Part shown: in pieces, positions 15,136 through 23,044 of the stretch | Numbering within the stretch: the stretch's first letter is position 1 | Layout: every line of letters starts with the position of its first letter | Source: Parafrankia irregularis | Lineage (GTDB): Bacteria; Actinomycetota; Actinomycetes; Frankiales; Frankiaceae | Assembly: GCF_001536285.1 (NCBI RefSeq) | Contig: NZ_FAOZ01000020.1 | Span: forward strand, 99,294-163,293 | Direction of reading: 5' to 3' | Length of the DNA: 64,000 nucleotides | Made by a program: the position numbers and the translations under genes | Notes under the pieces: model-generated | The model's input: the letters and a program-made list of their open reading frames with translations, nothing else | Told to the model about the DNA's origin: nothing | The model's database searches: none

Positions 15136-17439
15136 ATGAACGCCGACCCAGCGGCCGGAGACCGGGTCGCGCCCCCGCGCTCTGTCGAACTGCCACCGAC
15201 TGCTGACTCTCCGCGGTCGGCCCGGCGCTTCGTGCAGGACGTCCTGCGCGGCAATCTCGACGAGGACACTCTCGACTCGGCACTGCTCCTGGTCACCGAG
15301 CTGGTCACCAACGTGGTCGTGCACGCGGGGACGGTCGCGACGGTCGGCATCACGCTGGAGTCCGCGGGCGTGCGCGTCAGCGTCAGCGACCGCCATCCGG
15401 TCCGCATCGGCGTCGGTCGCCGCGAGACGCAGGTGGTGCGGCCGCGGCCAGCCGCGCCGGACGACCTCGAAAGCCTCGACGGGCTGGGCCTGGAGGGCCT
15501 TGACGGCAGTCCCGACGGGCTCGAGGGCCTGCGCGAGGACGGCCGTGGCCTCGCGCTGGTCGATGCGCTGGCCAGCTCCTGGGGCACCGAGCACGTCGCC
15601 GGTGGGAAGACCGTCTGGTTCCGGCTGACGGCCGCCGCCTCCGCGCAGCCACCGGAAGGCACGCCAACCGGTGCGGCGCGCGGCGCGGAGGGCGCGGCAA
15701 GCACGGAAGGCAGGTCAGGCGCGGGGAACGCGCCGAACGCGGACGGCACGAGGACCACGGAGCGCGCGGAGGGCGCCGCGGTCGTCGCGCCGTCCGACCC
15801 GGGTTCCGCAGGCGTCCCGCCCAGGCTGCCCCGGCTGATCGCCCGCGACACCGCCCGTGCGCTGAGCGCCGAGGGCGAGGTGTCCGAGCTGCTCGCCCAG
15901 CTTCTCGACGCCCTGCCCGCCAGCGGCGGCGTGGTGCGGCGCCCCGCCGCGGACGGCGTTCGGGTGGAGACCGTCGCGGCGATGGGCCGCGCCGGCACGG
16001 ACGCACAGGCACGGGTGTTTCCCCTCGACCCGACCCAGGACAGCCTGGGCGAGCTGCTGCTCTGGCCCTCCGTCGAAGGCACCGCCAGCGGCGCCGTCGG
16101 GCCTGCGGACAGCCACACGCAAGGGCGCGCAGAAGGGCACTCGGAAGGGCACCACGGCTTCGACGTCGAGCGCGTCCAGCTCGTCTCGCGCTGGATGGCG
16201 CTCGCTCTCGGCGGCGGCGACATGCGGCGGGCCGAGGAACGCCGCATCGGGATGCTCTCCTTCCTCGCCGAGGCATCGGATCTGCTGGCGGGCAATCTGG
16301 ACCTGGCCCGCTCGCTCGCGCTGCTGGCCCGGCTTCCGGTACCCCGGCTGGCACAGTGGTGCGCGGTCTACCTCAACCACGAGGGCGCGAACCCCACGCT
16401 GGAGGCGTTCGGGCACGCCGAGGAGTCCCAGACGGCCGCGCTCACCCGGGCCGCGGTCGACCCGGACGGCGCGCTGATGGCCGCGGTGCGCGCCGCGCGC
16501 GGCGACCAGGTGCAGATGGTGACCGCGTTCGGCGGGCCCGCCCTGGTCGTCGTCCTGCAGGCGCGGCGGCGCGTGCTCGGCGTGCTCGCGCTCGGTCGCG
16601 CCCCCGGCCACGCCTTCCTCGCGGACGAGATGGATCTGCTGGCGGACCTGGCCCGCCGGGCCGCGTTCGCGGTCGACAACGCCAGGCTGTACAGCCGTCA
16701 GGTGGAGCTCGCCGGCACCCTGCAGGCCGGGCTGCGCCCGCCCGCGCTGCCGAACATCCCGGGGATCGATCTCGGCTCCGCCTACGGGGCCGCGCAGTCC
16801 GCCGGGCTCGACGTCGGTGGGGACTTCTTCGACCTGATCCACGGTCCGAACGGCTGGACCGTGGCCATCGGCGACGTCTGTGGCAAGGGAGCGGAGGCCG
16901 CGACCGTCACCGGGGTCGCCCGCGCCGTGCTGCGGCTGCTCACCGGCCGGGGCGCGGCGCTGGAGGAGCTGCTGCTCGAGCTCAACCGCGCGCTGCGGGA
17001 CACCGCCACCGCCGGGAACGCCCGCTTCTGCACGATGGCCGCCGCCTCGATGCTTCCGCTGGCGGGCGGCAACGCCCGGTTCCACCTGCACCTGGCCGGT
17101 CATCCCCAGCCCGTGGTCCTGCACCAGGACGGATCAGCGTCCCTCGTCGGCCTGGCCGGCACTCTGCTGGGCGTGCTCGACGACGACGAGATCTCCTTCC
17201 CGGGCCTGGAGCTGCAGCTACAGGCAGGCGAGTCTCTCGTGCTCTACACGGACGGCGTCGTCGAGGCCAGGCAGGGGCGGGAGTTGTTCGGGGAGCAACG
17301 GCTGGTCAACGCGGTGGCCGGCTGCCACGGCCTTTCCGCACAGGGGGTGGCCGACCGGGTGCTGTCCGCGGCAGAACGGTTCGCGGGTGGCAATCTGCGC
17401 GATGATGTGGCGATTCTCGTCGCCCGGGTGGCCGACTGA
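15136..17439 (+). CDS. SpoIIE-type PP2C phosphatase with RsbW-like N-terminal domain
   Basis: A 767-aa fusion for partner-switching control. Residues about 20-175 are an HATPase_c_2 (RsbW/SpoIIAB-like) kinase domain: LLVTELVTNVVVHAG is the N-box and GRGLALVDALASSWGTE the G-box region. Residues about 375-525 look GAF-like (FLAEASDLLAGNL to AAFAVDNARLYSRQ). The C-terminal 240 residues are SpoIIE PP2C with metal-binding acidic residues in LDVGGDFFDL, IGDVCGKGAEAA, LYTDGVVEARQG and NLRDDVAILVARV. Opposing kinase and phosphatase activities in one chain could set the phosphorylation of an STAS antagonist. It is divergent from the hybrid kinase gene. Confidence 0.92.
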   Translation: MNADPAAGDRVAPPRSVELPPTADSPRSARRFVQDVLRGNLDEDTLDSALLLVTELVTNVVVHAGTVATVGITLESAGVRVSVSDRHPVRIGVGRRETQVVRPRPAAPDDLESLDGLGLEGLDGSPDGLEGLREDGRGLALVDALASSWGTEHVAGGKTVWFRLTAAASAQPPEGTPTGAARGAEGAASTEGRSGAGNAPNADGTRTTERAEGAAVVAPSDPGSAGVPPRLPRLIARDTARALSAEGEVSELLAQLLDALPASGGVVRRPAADGVRVETVAAMGRAGTDAQARVFPLDPTQDSLGELLLWPSVEGTASGAVGPADSHTQGRAEGHSEGHHGFDVERVQLVSRWMALALGGGDMRRAEERRIGMLSFLAEASDLLAGNLDLARSLALLARLPVPRLAQWCAVYLNHEGANPTLEAFGHAEESQTAALTRAAVDPDGALMAAVRAARGDQVQMVTAFGGPALVVVLQARRRVLGVLALGRAPGHAFLADEMDLLADLARRAAFAVDNARLYSRQVELAGTLQAGLRPPALPNIPGIDLGSAYGAAQSAGLDVGGDFFDLIHGPNGWTVAIGDVCGKGAEAATVTGVARAVLRLLTGRGAALEELLLELNRALRDTATAGNARFCTMAAASMLPLAGGNARFHLHLAGHPQPVVLHQDGSASLVGLAGTLLGVLDDDEISFPGLELQLQAGESLVLYTDGVVEARQGRELFGEQRLVNAVAGCHGLSAQGVADRVLSAAERFAGGNLRDDVAILVARVAD

Positions 17440-17483
17440 GCCTTCTCCATCGCCGGCTCGAAGCAGCCCGACTCGGCGGAGTT

Positions 17484-17515
17484 GAGGATCCTGGTCGTCG
17501 GGACGACCAAAAGCC
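17484..17515. repeat. Dispersed palindromic element, copy 2 (degenerate)
   Basis: GAGGATCCTGGTCGT (17484-17498), loop CGGG, then ACGACCAAAAGCC; the right arm has drifted. It lies 45 bp after the SpoIIE-phosphatase stop codon, where a terminator would be expected. Confidence 0.7.
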
Positions 17516-17695
17516 CATGATCTTCGAGCGCAGCGAACGGCGCCAGCCCGAAACCGCCATCCGCAGTTCGAGGAGCCGGGCGTGGACGGTGCGACGGGGG
17601 CAGGGGGAAGACTCACCTGACCCCGGGCACCTGGATTGCGCTGCCGCCTGATGGGTAAACAGTGCGAGATGTCCCCGTTCAAGACGTGGTGATCG

Positions 17696-18139
17696 ATGAG
17701 TTCTACGTCGGTTCCGATGAGTGTGGTCCAGCAGACGGGTCCGTGCCGTCCGCCGGCCACGCACATCGTCGCGGAGCTGCCCTACCTCCCGTCCGCCGTG
17801 CCGCAGGCACGGCGGGTGCTGCGGGAGTGCCTCGGGCTGACCGACCTGCCGGACGACAGCCGGGCCACGGCCGAGCTCCTCGTGAGCGAGCTCGTCACCA
17901 ACGCGGTCAAGTACGGCAGTCCGCCGGTGTGGCTGCTCGTCGAGCTTCGGCCGGGCCTCGTCCACGCCTCGGTGTCCGACACGTCGACGACGCTGCCGCA
18001 CCGCCGTGTGATCGACGCCGACTCCGAGGGGGGCCGCGGGCTGCTGGTCCTCGACGCGCTGGCCGGCAGCTGGGGCGCCGTCTCCGTGGAGTCCGGCAAG
18101 TACCTCTGGTTCGACCTGCCGGTCATCCGGTCGGAGTAG
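17696..18139 (+). CDS. RsbW-like anti-sigma factor serine kinase
   Basis: A 147-aa single-domain HATPase_c_2 protein. The N-box is ELLVSELVTNAVKYG (about residues 60-75), the Mg-binding Asp is in ASVSDTSTT, and the ATP-lid glycine motif is GGRGLLVLDALAGSWG. This is the fold of RsbW/SpoIIAB kinases, which bind a sigma factor or phosphorylate an STAS antagonist. Its G-box region closely resembles the N-terminal domain of the SpoIIE fusion 257 bp upstream, so the two may share partners. No sigma factor gene is in the window. It overlaps the convergent decarboxylase gene by 17 bp. Confidence 0.88.
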   Translation: MSSTSVPMSVVQQTGPCRPPATHIVAELPYLPSAVPQARRVLRECLGLTDLPDDSRATAELLVSELVTNAVKYGSPPVWLLVELRPGLVHASVSDTSTTLPHRRVIDADSEGGRGLLVLDALAGSWGAVSVESGKYLWFDLPVIRSE

Positions 18140-19583
18140 ACGGATCCCGGGCCGACTGATCCGAGGCCGACCGATCCGGAGCTGGCGGCGGCAGGACGAT
18201 ACGGGCCGCGCGGGGGTGGCCGAGGAACTCGTGCATGGCGAACTCGTAGCCGTAGGCACCGGCCATCGGGAAGACCACGACGTCGCCGGCCCGCAGGCGG
18301 TCGACGGTCACGTCCCGGGCCAGGGTGTCCTCGGGAGTGCACAGCTCGCCCACCACGGTGACCGGGCCGGCGGCCACCTCGGGCCGGGGCCAGCCCACCG
18401 GCCAGCTCTCGCGGGGCACCACGGCGAAGTTGTGAACGATCTCCCAGGAGGTCGGCAACTGGAAATGGTTGATACCGCCCCGAAGTATCGCGAAAGCCTC
18501 ACCGTGCACCTTTTTGACGTCGGTCACCTCGGCCGCGTACCAGCCACAGTCGGCCACCAGCATCCGGCCAGGCTCGAAGATCACTCGGACGTCCGTCGGC
18601 GGGCGCAGCCGGGCCAGGCCATCACCGAAAAGATCGAGGTCAAACGGACGCTCGCCCCGCCGGTCCGGCTCGAAGGGCACGCCGAGACCACCGCCGACGT
18701 CCACCACCCGCAGGTCGAAGCCGCCCTCGCGCGCCTGCCGGACGGCGAAGTCGAGACACCACCGCACGTACTCCAGGTGCGCGGCCGCGTCGAGGTTTCC
18801 CGAGACGGCATGCACATGGAAGCCCACCAGATCGATCCCCGGCAGAGAGCGCGCCAGCTCGACCGCGCCCGGCACCTCCCGCTCCTCGATCCCGAAGGCA
18901 CTCGGACGCCCACCCATCCGCAACGAGCCGGCGAGCCCGATCCGGGCGGGGTTCACCCGCAGCGCGACCGCGGCACGGCGGCCGGCTCGGGCGGCCACCG
19001 CATCGATCCGCAGCAGCTCCAGAGGGCTCTCCGCGTTGACGACGTCGACGGTTCCCGACGTCTCACCCGCGGCGGGATCCAGGAGGGCCCGCAGCAGGCT
19101 CAGGGACTTTCCCGGGCCCGACGCCACCATCCGGGGCAGGGGCTGCGGCTGCCGCTGCGGCTGCGGCTGCGGCTGCGGCTGCGGCTGGGGCTGGGGCCGC
19201 GGCTGGGTTGGCTGACCCGTGCGGGCCAGGGCATCGGTCGCGAGCGCGAGCTCACGCGCCGAGGAGATCTCGAACCCGTCGACCCCACGACCGCCGGCCA
19301 GCAGCGCGTCGAGCACGGGTGGGAAGGAGTTGGCCTTGACCGCGAAGTACAGCTGCGCCCACGGCGGCAGATGGCGACGCAGGTCGACGGCGGCCCGCTC
19401 CGCCACAGTCGGCGCGTAGAGGTACGCGCTGAGCTCGGGCTCCGCGTCGACACCGGACTCCGCGCCACCGCCGAGCTGCAGGCCGCCGCCGGGCCAGGCC
19501 CGCACGTACTCGATCACAGCCGGGGGCAACCGGTCCGGGCCGAGGGCGCGCAGTGGCGCCGCCGAGATCGGAAGATCCAGCAC
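18123..19583 (-). CDS. Type III PLP-dependent decarboxylase (SbnH/AcsE/LysA-like)
   Basis: A 486-aa fold-type III decarboxylase. Lys83 (YFAVKANSFPP) should bind PLP; HVHAVSGN, VDVGGGLGVPF, FEPGRMLVADCG and GELCTPEDTLARDV are the family's barrel and active-site motifs, and GAYGYEFAMHEFLGH is the C-terminal dimer motif. Relatives in NIS siderophore loci (SbnH in staphyloferrin B, AcsE in achromobactin) decarboxylate diamino acid units. An insert of repeated Gln-Pro lies at about residues 127-147. GTG 19583 is used because upstream sequence in frame reads as noise. It is divergent from the siderophore operon across a 483-bp spacer; role in the pathway is inferred. Confidence 0.85.
   Translation of the reverse strand: MLDLPISAAPLRALGPDRLPPAVIEYVRAWPGGGLQLGGGAESGVDAEPELSAYLYAPTVAERAAVDLRRHLPPWAQLYFAVKANSFPPVLDALLAGGRGVDGFEISSARELALATDALARTGQPTQPRPQPQPQPQPQPQPQRQPQPLPRMVASGPGKSLSLLRALLDPAAGETSGTVDVVNAESPLELLRIDAVAARAGRRAAVALRVNPARIGLAGSLRMGGRPSAFGIEEREVPGAVELARSLPGIDLVGFHVHAVSGNLDAAAHLEYVRWCLDFAVRQAREGGFDLRVVDVGGGLGVPFEPDRRGERPFDLDLFGDGLARLRPPTDVRVIFEPGRMLVADCGWYAAEVTDVKKVHGEAFAILRGGINHFQLPTSWEIVHNFAVVPRESWPVGWPRPEVAAGPVTVVGELCTPEDTLARDVTVDRLRAGDVVVFPMAGAYGYEFAMHEFLGHPRAARIVLPPPAPDRSASDQSARDPSTPTG
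19138..19207. repeat. Hexanucleotide repeat coding for Gln-Pro
   Basis: GGCTGC/GGCTGG hexamers are repeated about ten times, coding (minus strand) for a run of Pro-Gln pairs inside the type III decarboxylase. The number of units is likely to vary by slippage. Confidence 0.85.
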
Positions 19584-20021
19584 AGCCCGAAATGTACGAC
19601 GTGGCGGCAAAGCATGCGCGTTGCCCGAGCCTCTCCCGACCCGGATCAGAAGCCAGCCGTCATGCCCAGGTCGAGTGCAGGCACGCCGGGCCGCCGGGCG
19701 GGGAAACGAGGTCACGAAATAGAAACCGCCCCGAAACGATGCCGACATCCACGGAACGGCTCCACCTCGCCCATTTGCGATCGTAGTATCACGGTGGGCA
19801 ACGATCGCGCGGGGAGTCGGACGGGAAGCCGCGGGCGAAGCCCATGCAGGAAACCCACCGAGGAAGCCCAGCCGCAAAAATCCCACATGGAGAGCACGGC
19901 CAGCGCCCTACCCCGACAGTCGGCAGCCGTAAGGGAGAGAACGCCCCGACGCGAGGGGTGCAGCACAGTTCAACAGTGAGGAAGAGCTCGGCGCGTCCAC
20001 TGGCCGGAGATCGGGACTCAT

Positions 20022-20040
20022 TGAGGTTAGGCTTCCCTGA
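20022..20040. promoter_or_regulatory. Iron-box-like operator (IdeR/DmdR type)
   Basis: TGAGGTTAGGCTTCCCTGA agrees with the DtxR/IdeR consensus TTAGGTTAGGCTAACCTAA at 15 of 19 positions. It lies 27 bp before the aminotransferase start codon, so iron-bound repressor would block transcription of the siderophore operon. The regulator gene is not in the window. Confidence 0.72.
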
Positions 20041-20066
20041 TCCGGTCCGCTCGAAGGGAAGTCGCC

Positions 20067-21494
20067 GTGACGACAATCTCACCGGCCGACATCGATGCCA
20101 GTACCGGCGGAGCAGGTCCCAACAATGCGGATCCCAAGGCCGCGGCGGCGATCCTGGCGCGGCAGGCCACCCGTGAATCCGCCGCCCGCACCTACGCACG
20201 ATCGCTCCCGATTGTGCCGACAAGCGCCACGGGGTCCTGGATCACCGGTGCCGACGGGCGGCGTTACCTGGATTTCCTCGCCGGAGCCGGCACCCTCGCC
20301 ACCGGGCACAACCACCCGGCGGTCGTAGCCTCGATCGAGCGCGTCCTGCGTTCCGGAGCGCCCCTGCACGTCCTCGACATCGCCACTCCGCAGAAGGACG
20401 CCTTCACCGAGGAACTGGCGAACACGCTGCCCGTCGGGCTGCGCGAGGACCCGAAGCTGCTGTTCTGCGGGCCGACCGGCGCCGATGCCGTCGAGGCCGC
20501 GCTCAAGCTCGCGTACACCGTCACCGGGCGCCAGAACGTCCTGGCGTTCACCGGTGCGTACCACGGGATGACAGCCGGAGCACTCGCCGTGACCGGCAAC
20601 GTGCCCGTGAAGGAGCCGCTGCCGACAGCAGCCTCGGTCGTCCGGCTGCCCTTCCCCTACCCGTACCGGTGCCCGTTCGGTGTGGGCGGCGCCGCCAGCG
20701 CGGAGATCTCCGCGCACTATGTCGAGCAGCTGCTCGACGACCCCTGCGGCGGTATCACCAGCCCGGCCGCGATGATCCTCGAGGTGGTGCAGGGGGAGGG
20801 CGGCGTCGTTCCGGCCCCTGACGGGTGGCTACGGGCGATGCGCGAGCTGACCAGCCGCCGCGGGATCCCGCTCATCGTGGACGAGGTCCAGACGGGTGTC
20901 GGGCGTACCGGCACCTTCTGGGCCTGCGAACGGGCCGGCGTGGTGCCCGACATGCTCGTGATGTCGAAGGCGATCGGCGGTGGGCTGCCGCTGGCCGTCG
21001 TCGCCTACCGCGCCGACCTGGACGTCTGGGCGCCGGGAGCGCACGCGGGCACCTTCCGCGGAAACCAGCTCGCGATGGCGGCGGGGCTGGCGACCCTGCG
21101 GCTGGTGCGGGACCACGGGCTCAGCGATCGCGCGGGAGTGGTCGGTGACCGGCTGCTGGCCGGTCTGAACCACATCGCCCGGGGCACCGAGATCGTCGGC
21201 GACGTGCGCGGCCGCGGCCTGATGCTCGGCGTCGAGATCGTCGACCCGCACCGGGAGCCGGACCGGACCGGCGCTCGGCCCCCGGATGCCACTCGGGCCG
21301 CGGCGATCAGATCCGCGTGCCTCGACCGTGGCCTGATCATCGAGCTCGGCGGCCGACATGACGCCGTGCTCCGTCTGCTGCCGCCGCTGACCATCACGGA
21401 CGATGAGGCGGACCTCGCGCTGGAGATCCTGGCCGACGCCATCGCACTGTCCGGCACGCCCAAACTTTCCGGCGCAGCAGAGAGGATGGGATGA
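20067..21494 (+). CDS. Diaminobutyrate-2-oxoglutarate aminotransferase (RhbA-like)
   Basis: A 475-aa class III aminotransferase that makes L-2,4-diaminobutyrate from aspartate semialdehyde and glutamate. Lys301 (MLVMSKAIGGGLPLAVV) binds PLP; FCGPTGADAVEAALKLA, FTGAYHGMTAGALAVTGN and VDEVQTGVGRTGTFWACE are highly typical of the diaminobutyrate branch (RhbA, EctB, Dat). It is the first gene of the siderophore operon, with an iron-box-like site 27 bp upstream of GTG 20067 and AAGGGA before the start. It overlaps the decarboxylase gene by 4 bp (ATGA). An ectoine role is unlikely because no ectA or ectC is nearby. Confidence 0.92.
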   Translation: MTTISPADIDASTGGAGPNNADPKAAAAILARQATRESAARTYARSLPIVPTSATGSWITGADGRRYLDFLAGAGTLATGHNHPAVVASIERVLRSGAPLHVLDIATPQKDAFTEELANTLPVGLREDPKLLFCGPTGADAVEAALKLAYTVTGRQNVLAFTGAYHGMTAGALAVTGNVPVKEPLPTAASVVRLPFPYPYRCPFGVGGAASAEISAHYVEQLLDDPCGGITSPAAMILEVVQGEGGVVPAPDGWLRAMRELTSRRGIPLIVDEVQTGVGRTGTFWACERAGVVPDMLVMSKAIGGGLPLAVVAYRADLDVWAPGAHAGTFRGNQLAMAAGLATLRLVRDHGLSDRAGVVGDRLLAGLNHIARGTEIVGDVRGRGLMLGVEIVDPHREPDRTGARPPDATRAAAIRSACLDRGLIIELGGRHDAVLRLLPPLTITDDEADLALEILADAIALSGTPKLSGAAERMG

Positions 21495-23044
21495 CGGGGC
21501 CGGGTCACCAACCCGCGGACGATCTGCGAACACTGCTACGGGTCACGTTGGAGGCCCTCGACGCCGGCCGCCGGGACCGCAGCGGCCCCCTGCCCGCCGG
21601 CGGGCCGGCCGCCGTCCGGCAGGCGACGCTCGACGCGCTCGGGCCAGGGCCGCTTCTGCCCCGGACGGGCGACGGTGAGGCCGCGGCGCTCGGCGCGCTC
21701 ACCCGCATGCTGACCGCGGGGTCGGCCGATCCCGCGGATCCGTTCTGCGCGGCCCATCTGCACTGCCCACCGTTGGCTGTGGCCGTGGCCGCCGATCTCG
21801 CGGTGAGCACGCTCAACCCGTCGCTGGACTCCTGGGACCAGGCCCCGGCCGGCACGACCGTCGAGCTGGAGGTGGTAGCCGCGCTGGCCGAGCTCGTCGG
21901 GTTCGACCCGACGCACGCCGTGGGCACCGTGACCACCGGCGGCACCGAGTCCAACCTGATGGGCCTGCTGCTCGGCAGCCACACCACCGGGCAGGCGGCC
22001 ATCCGGTCGCGAGCCCGGGGCCGGAGCGGGCCGAGAGCCCACCACGGCCGGCCCGGGCCACGGGCCCAGCTCGGGCGGGCCGGCCGCGGTGGCAGCGCGG
22101 GCCCGGTTCCCGTCCTGTGCTCGGCGGCCGGCCACCACTCGGTTCGGCGCGGTGCCGAACTGCTCGGGCTCACGAAGGTCGTCCCGGTCGCGGTCGACGC
22201 CGCGTACCGCATGGACGTCCAGGCGCTGCGGGCCGCGCTGGCCCGGCACGACGGCCCCGTCCTCGTCGTCGCCACGGCGGGCACCACCGACGCCGGCGCG
22301 ATCGACCCGCTGGCCGAGATAGCCGACCTGGTGCGCAGCCATCCGGCGCCGAGCTGGCTGCACGTGGACGCCGCGCACGGCGGTGGCGCCCTGTTCTCCC
22401 GCCGGCTCGCCGGCCGGCTCACGGGCCTGGACCAGGCCGACTCCGTCGCGCTCGACCTGCACAAGCTGGGCTGGCAGCCGGCACCCGCGGGAGTCTTCCT
22501 CACCCCGTCACGGCGCGGCTGGAGCCGGCTGGAAGCCGAGATCGCCTACCTCAACCCGGCCGATGAGACCACTGCGGGATACACCAGCCTGTTGGGACGA
22601 TCGCTGCGAACGACCCGCCGGCCGGACGCCTTCAAGATCGCGGTGACCTTCCGCGCGCTCGGCCGGGAGCGCCTCGGGGCGATGGTGGACGCCTGCCACG
22701 ACCTCGCCGAGCACGCGGCGCACGTCATCGCCGACCACCCTCGGCTGGAGCTCGCCGCGCCGGTCACCCTCAGCACCGTGCTGTTCCGGTACGTCCCGGC
22801 CGGCACCGGCACCGGCACCGGCACCGAGGAGGGCACCCGGCTCGACCGGCTGAACGCCGCGATCCGCAGCCGCCTGCTCGACGACGGCGCGGCGGTCGTG
22901 GGGCGGACGACCGCCGGCCCCGAGGCCGCCGTCCACCTCAAGCTCACCCTGCTGAACCCGGCGGCCACCGCCGCCGACGTCTCCGCGCTGCTCGCGCTCG
23001 TCGCCGCCACCGGAGACCGCATCGCGGCCGAGGCACAGCCTTGA
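21491..23044 (+). CDS. L-2,4-diaminobutyrate decarboxylase (RhbB-like)
   Basis: A 517-aa group II PLP decarboxylase that turns diaminobutyrate into 1,3-diaminopropane. WLHVDAAHGGGALFS supplies the conserved Asp/His region, and Lys325 in DLHKLGWQP binds PLP. GTVTTGGTESNLMGLLLG is the cofactor-phosphate motif. The order aminotransferase-decarboxylase matches rhbA-rhbB of rhizobactin 1021 and similar schizokinen-type loci. ATG 21491 overlaps the stop of the gene before (ATGA), so translation is probably coupled. A Gly-Thr-rich stretch (TGTGTGTEEG) near residue 437 looks like a repeat insertion. Confidence 0.92.
   Translation: MTGPGHQPADDLRTLLRVTLEALDAGRRDRSGPLPAGGPAAVRQATLDALGPGPLLPRTGDGEAAALGALTRMLTAGSADPADPFCAAHLHCPPLAVAVAADLAVSTLNPSLDSWDQAPAGTTVELEVVAALAELVGFDPTHAVGTVTTGGTESNLMGLLLGSHTTGQAAIRSRARGRSGPRAHHGRPGPRAQLGRAGRGGSAGPVPVLCSAAGHHSVRRGAELLGLTKVVPVAVDAAYRMDVQALRAALARHDGPVLVVATAGTTDAGAIDPLAEIADLVRSHPAPSWLHVDAAHGGGALFSRRLAGRLTGLDQADSVALDLHKLGWQPAPAGVFLTPSRRGWSRLEAEIAYLNPADETTAGYTSLLGRSLRTTRRPDAFKIAVTFRALGRERLGAMVDACHDLAEHAAHVIADHPRLELAAPVTLSTVLFRYVPAGTGTGTGTEEGTRLDRLNAAIRSRLLDDGAAVVGRTTAGPEAAVHLKLTLLNPAATAADVSALLALVAATGDRIAAEAQP

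Noticed and set aside
20067..21494. An ectoine biosynthesis role (EctB)
   Set aside because: No ectA or ectC is present; the neighbours are siderophore genes.
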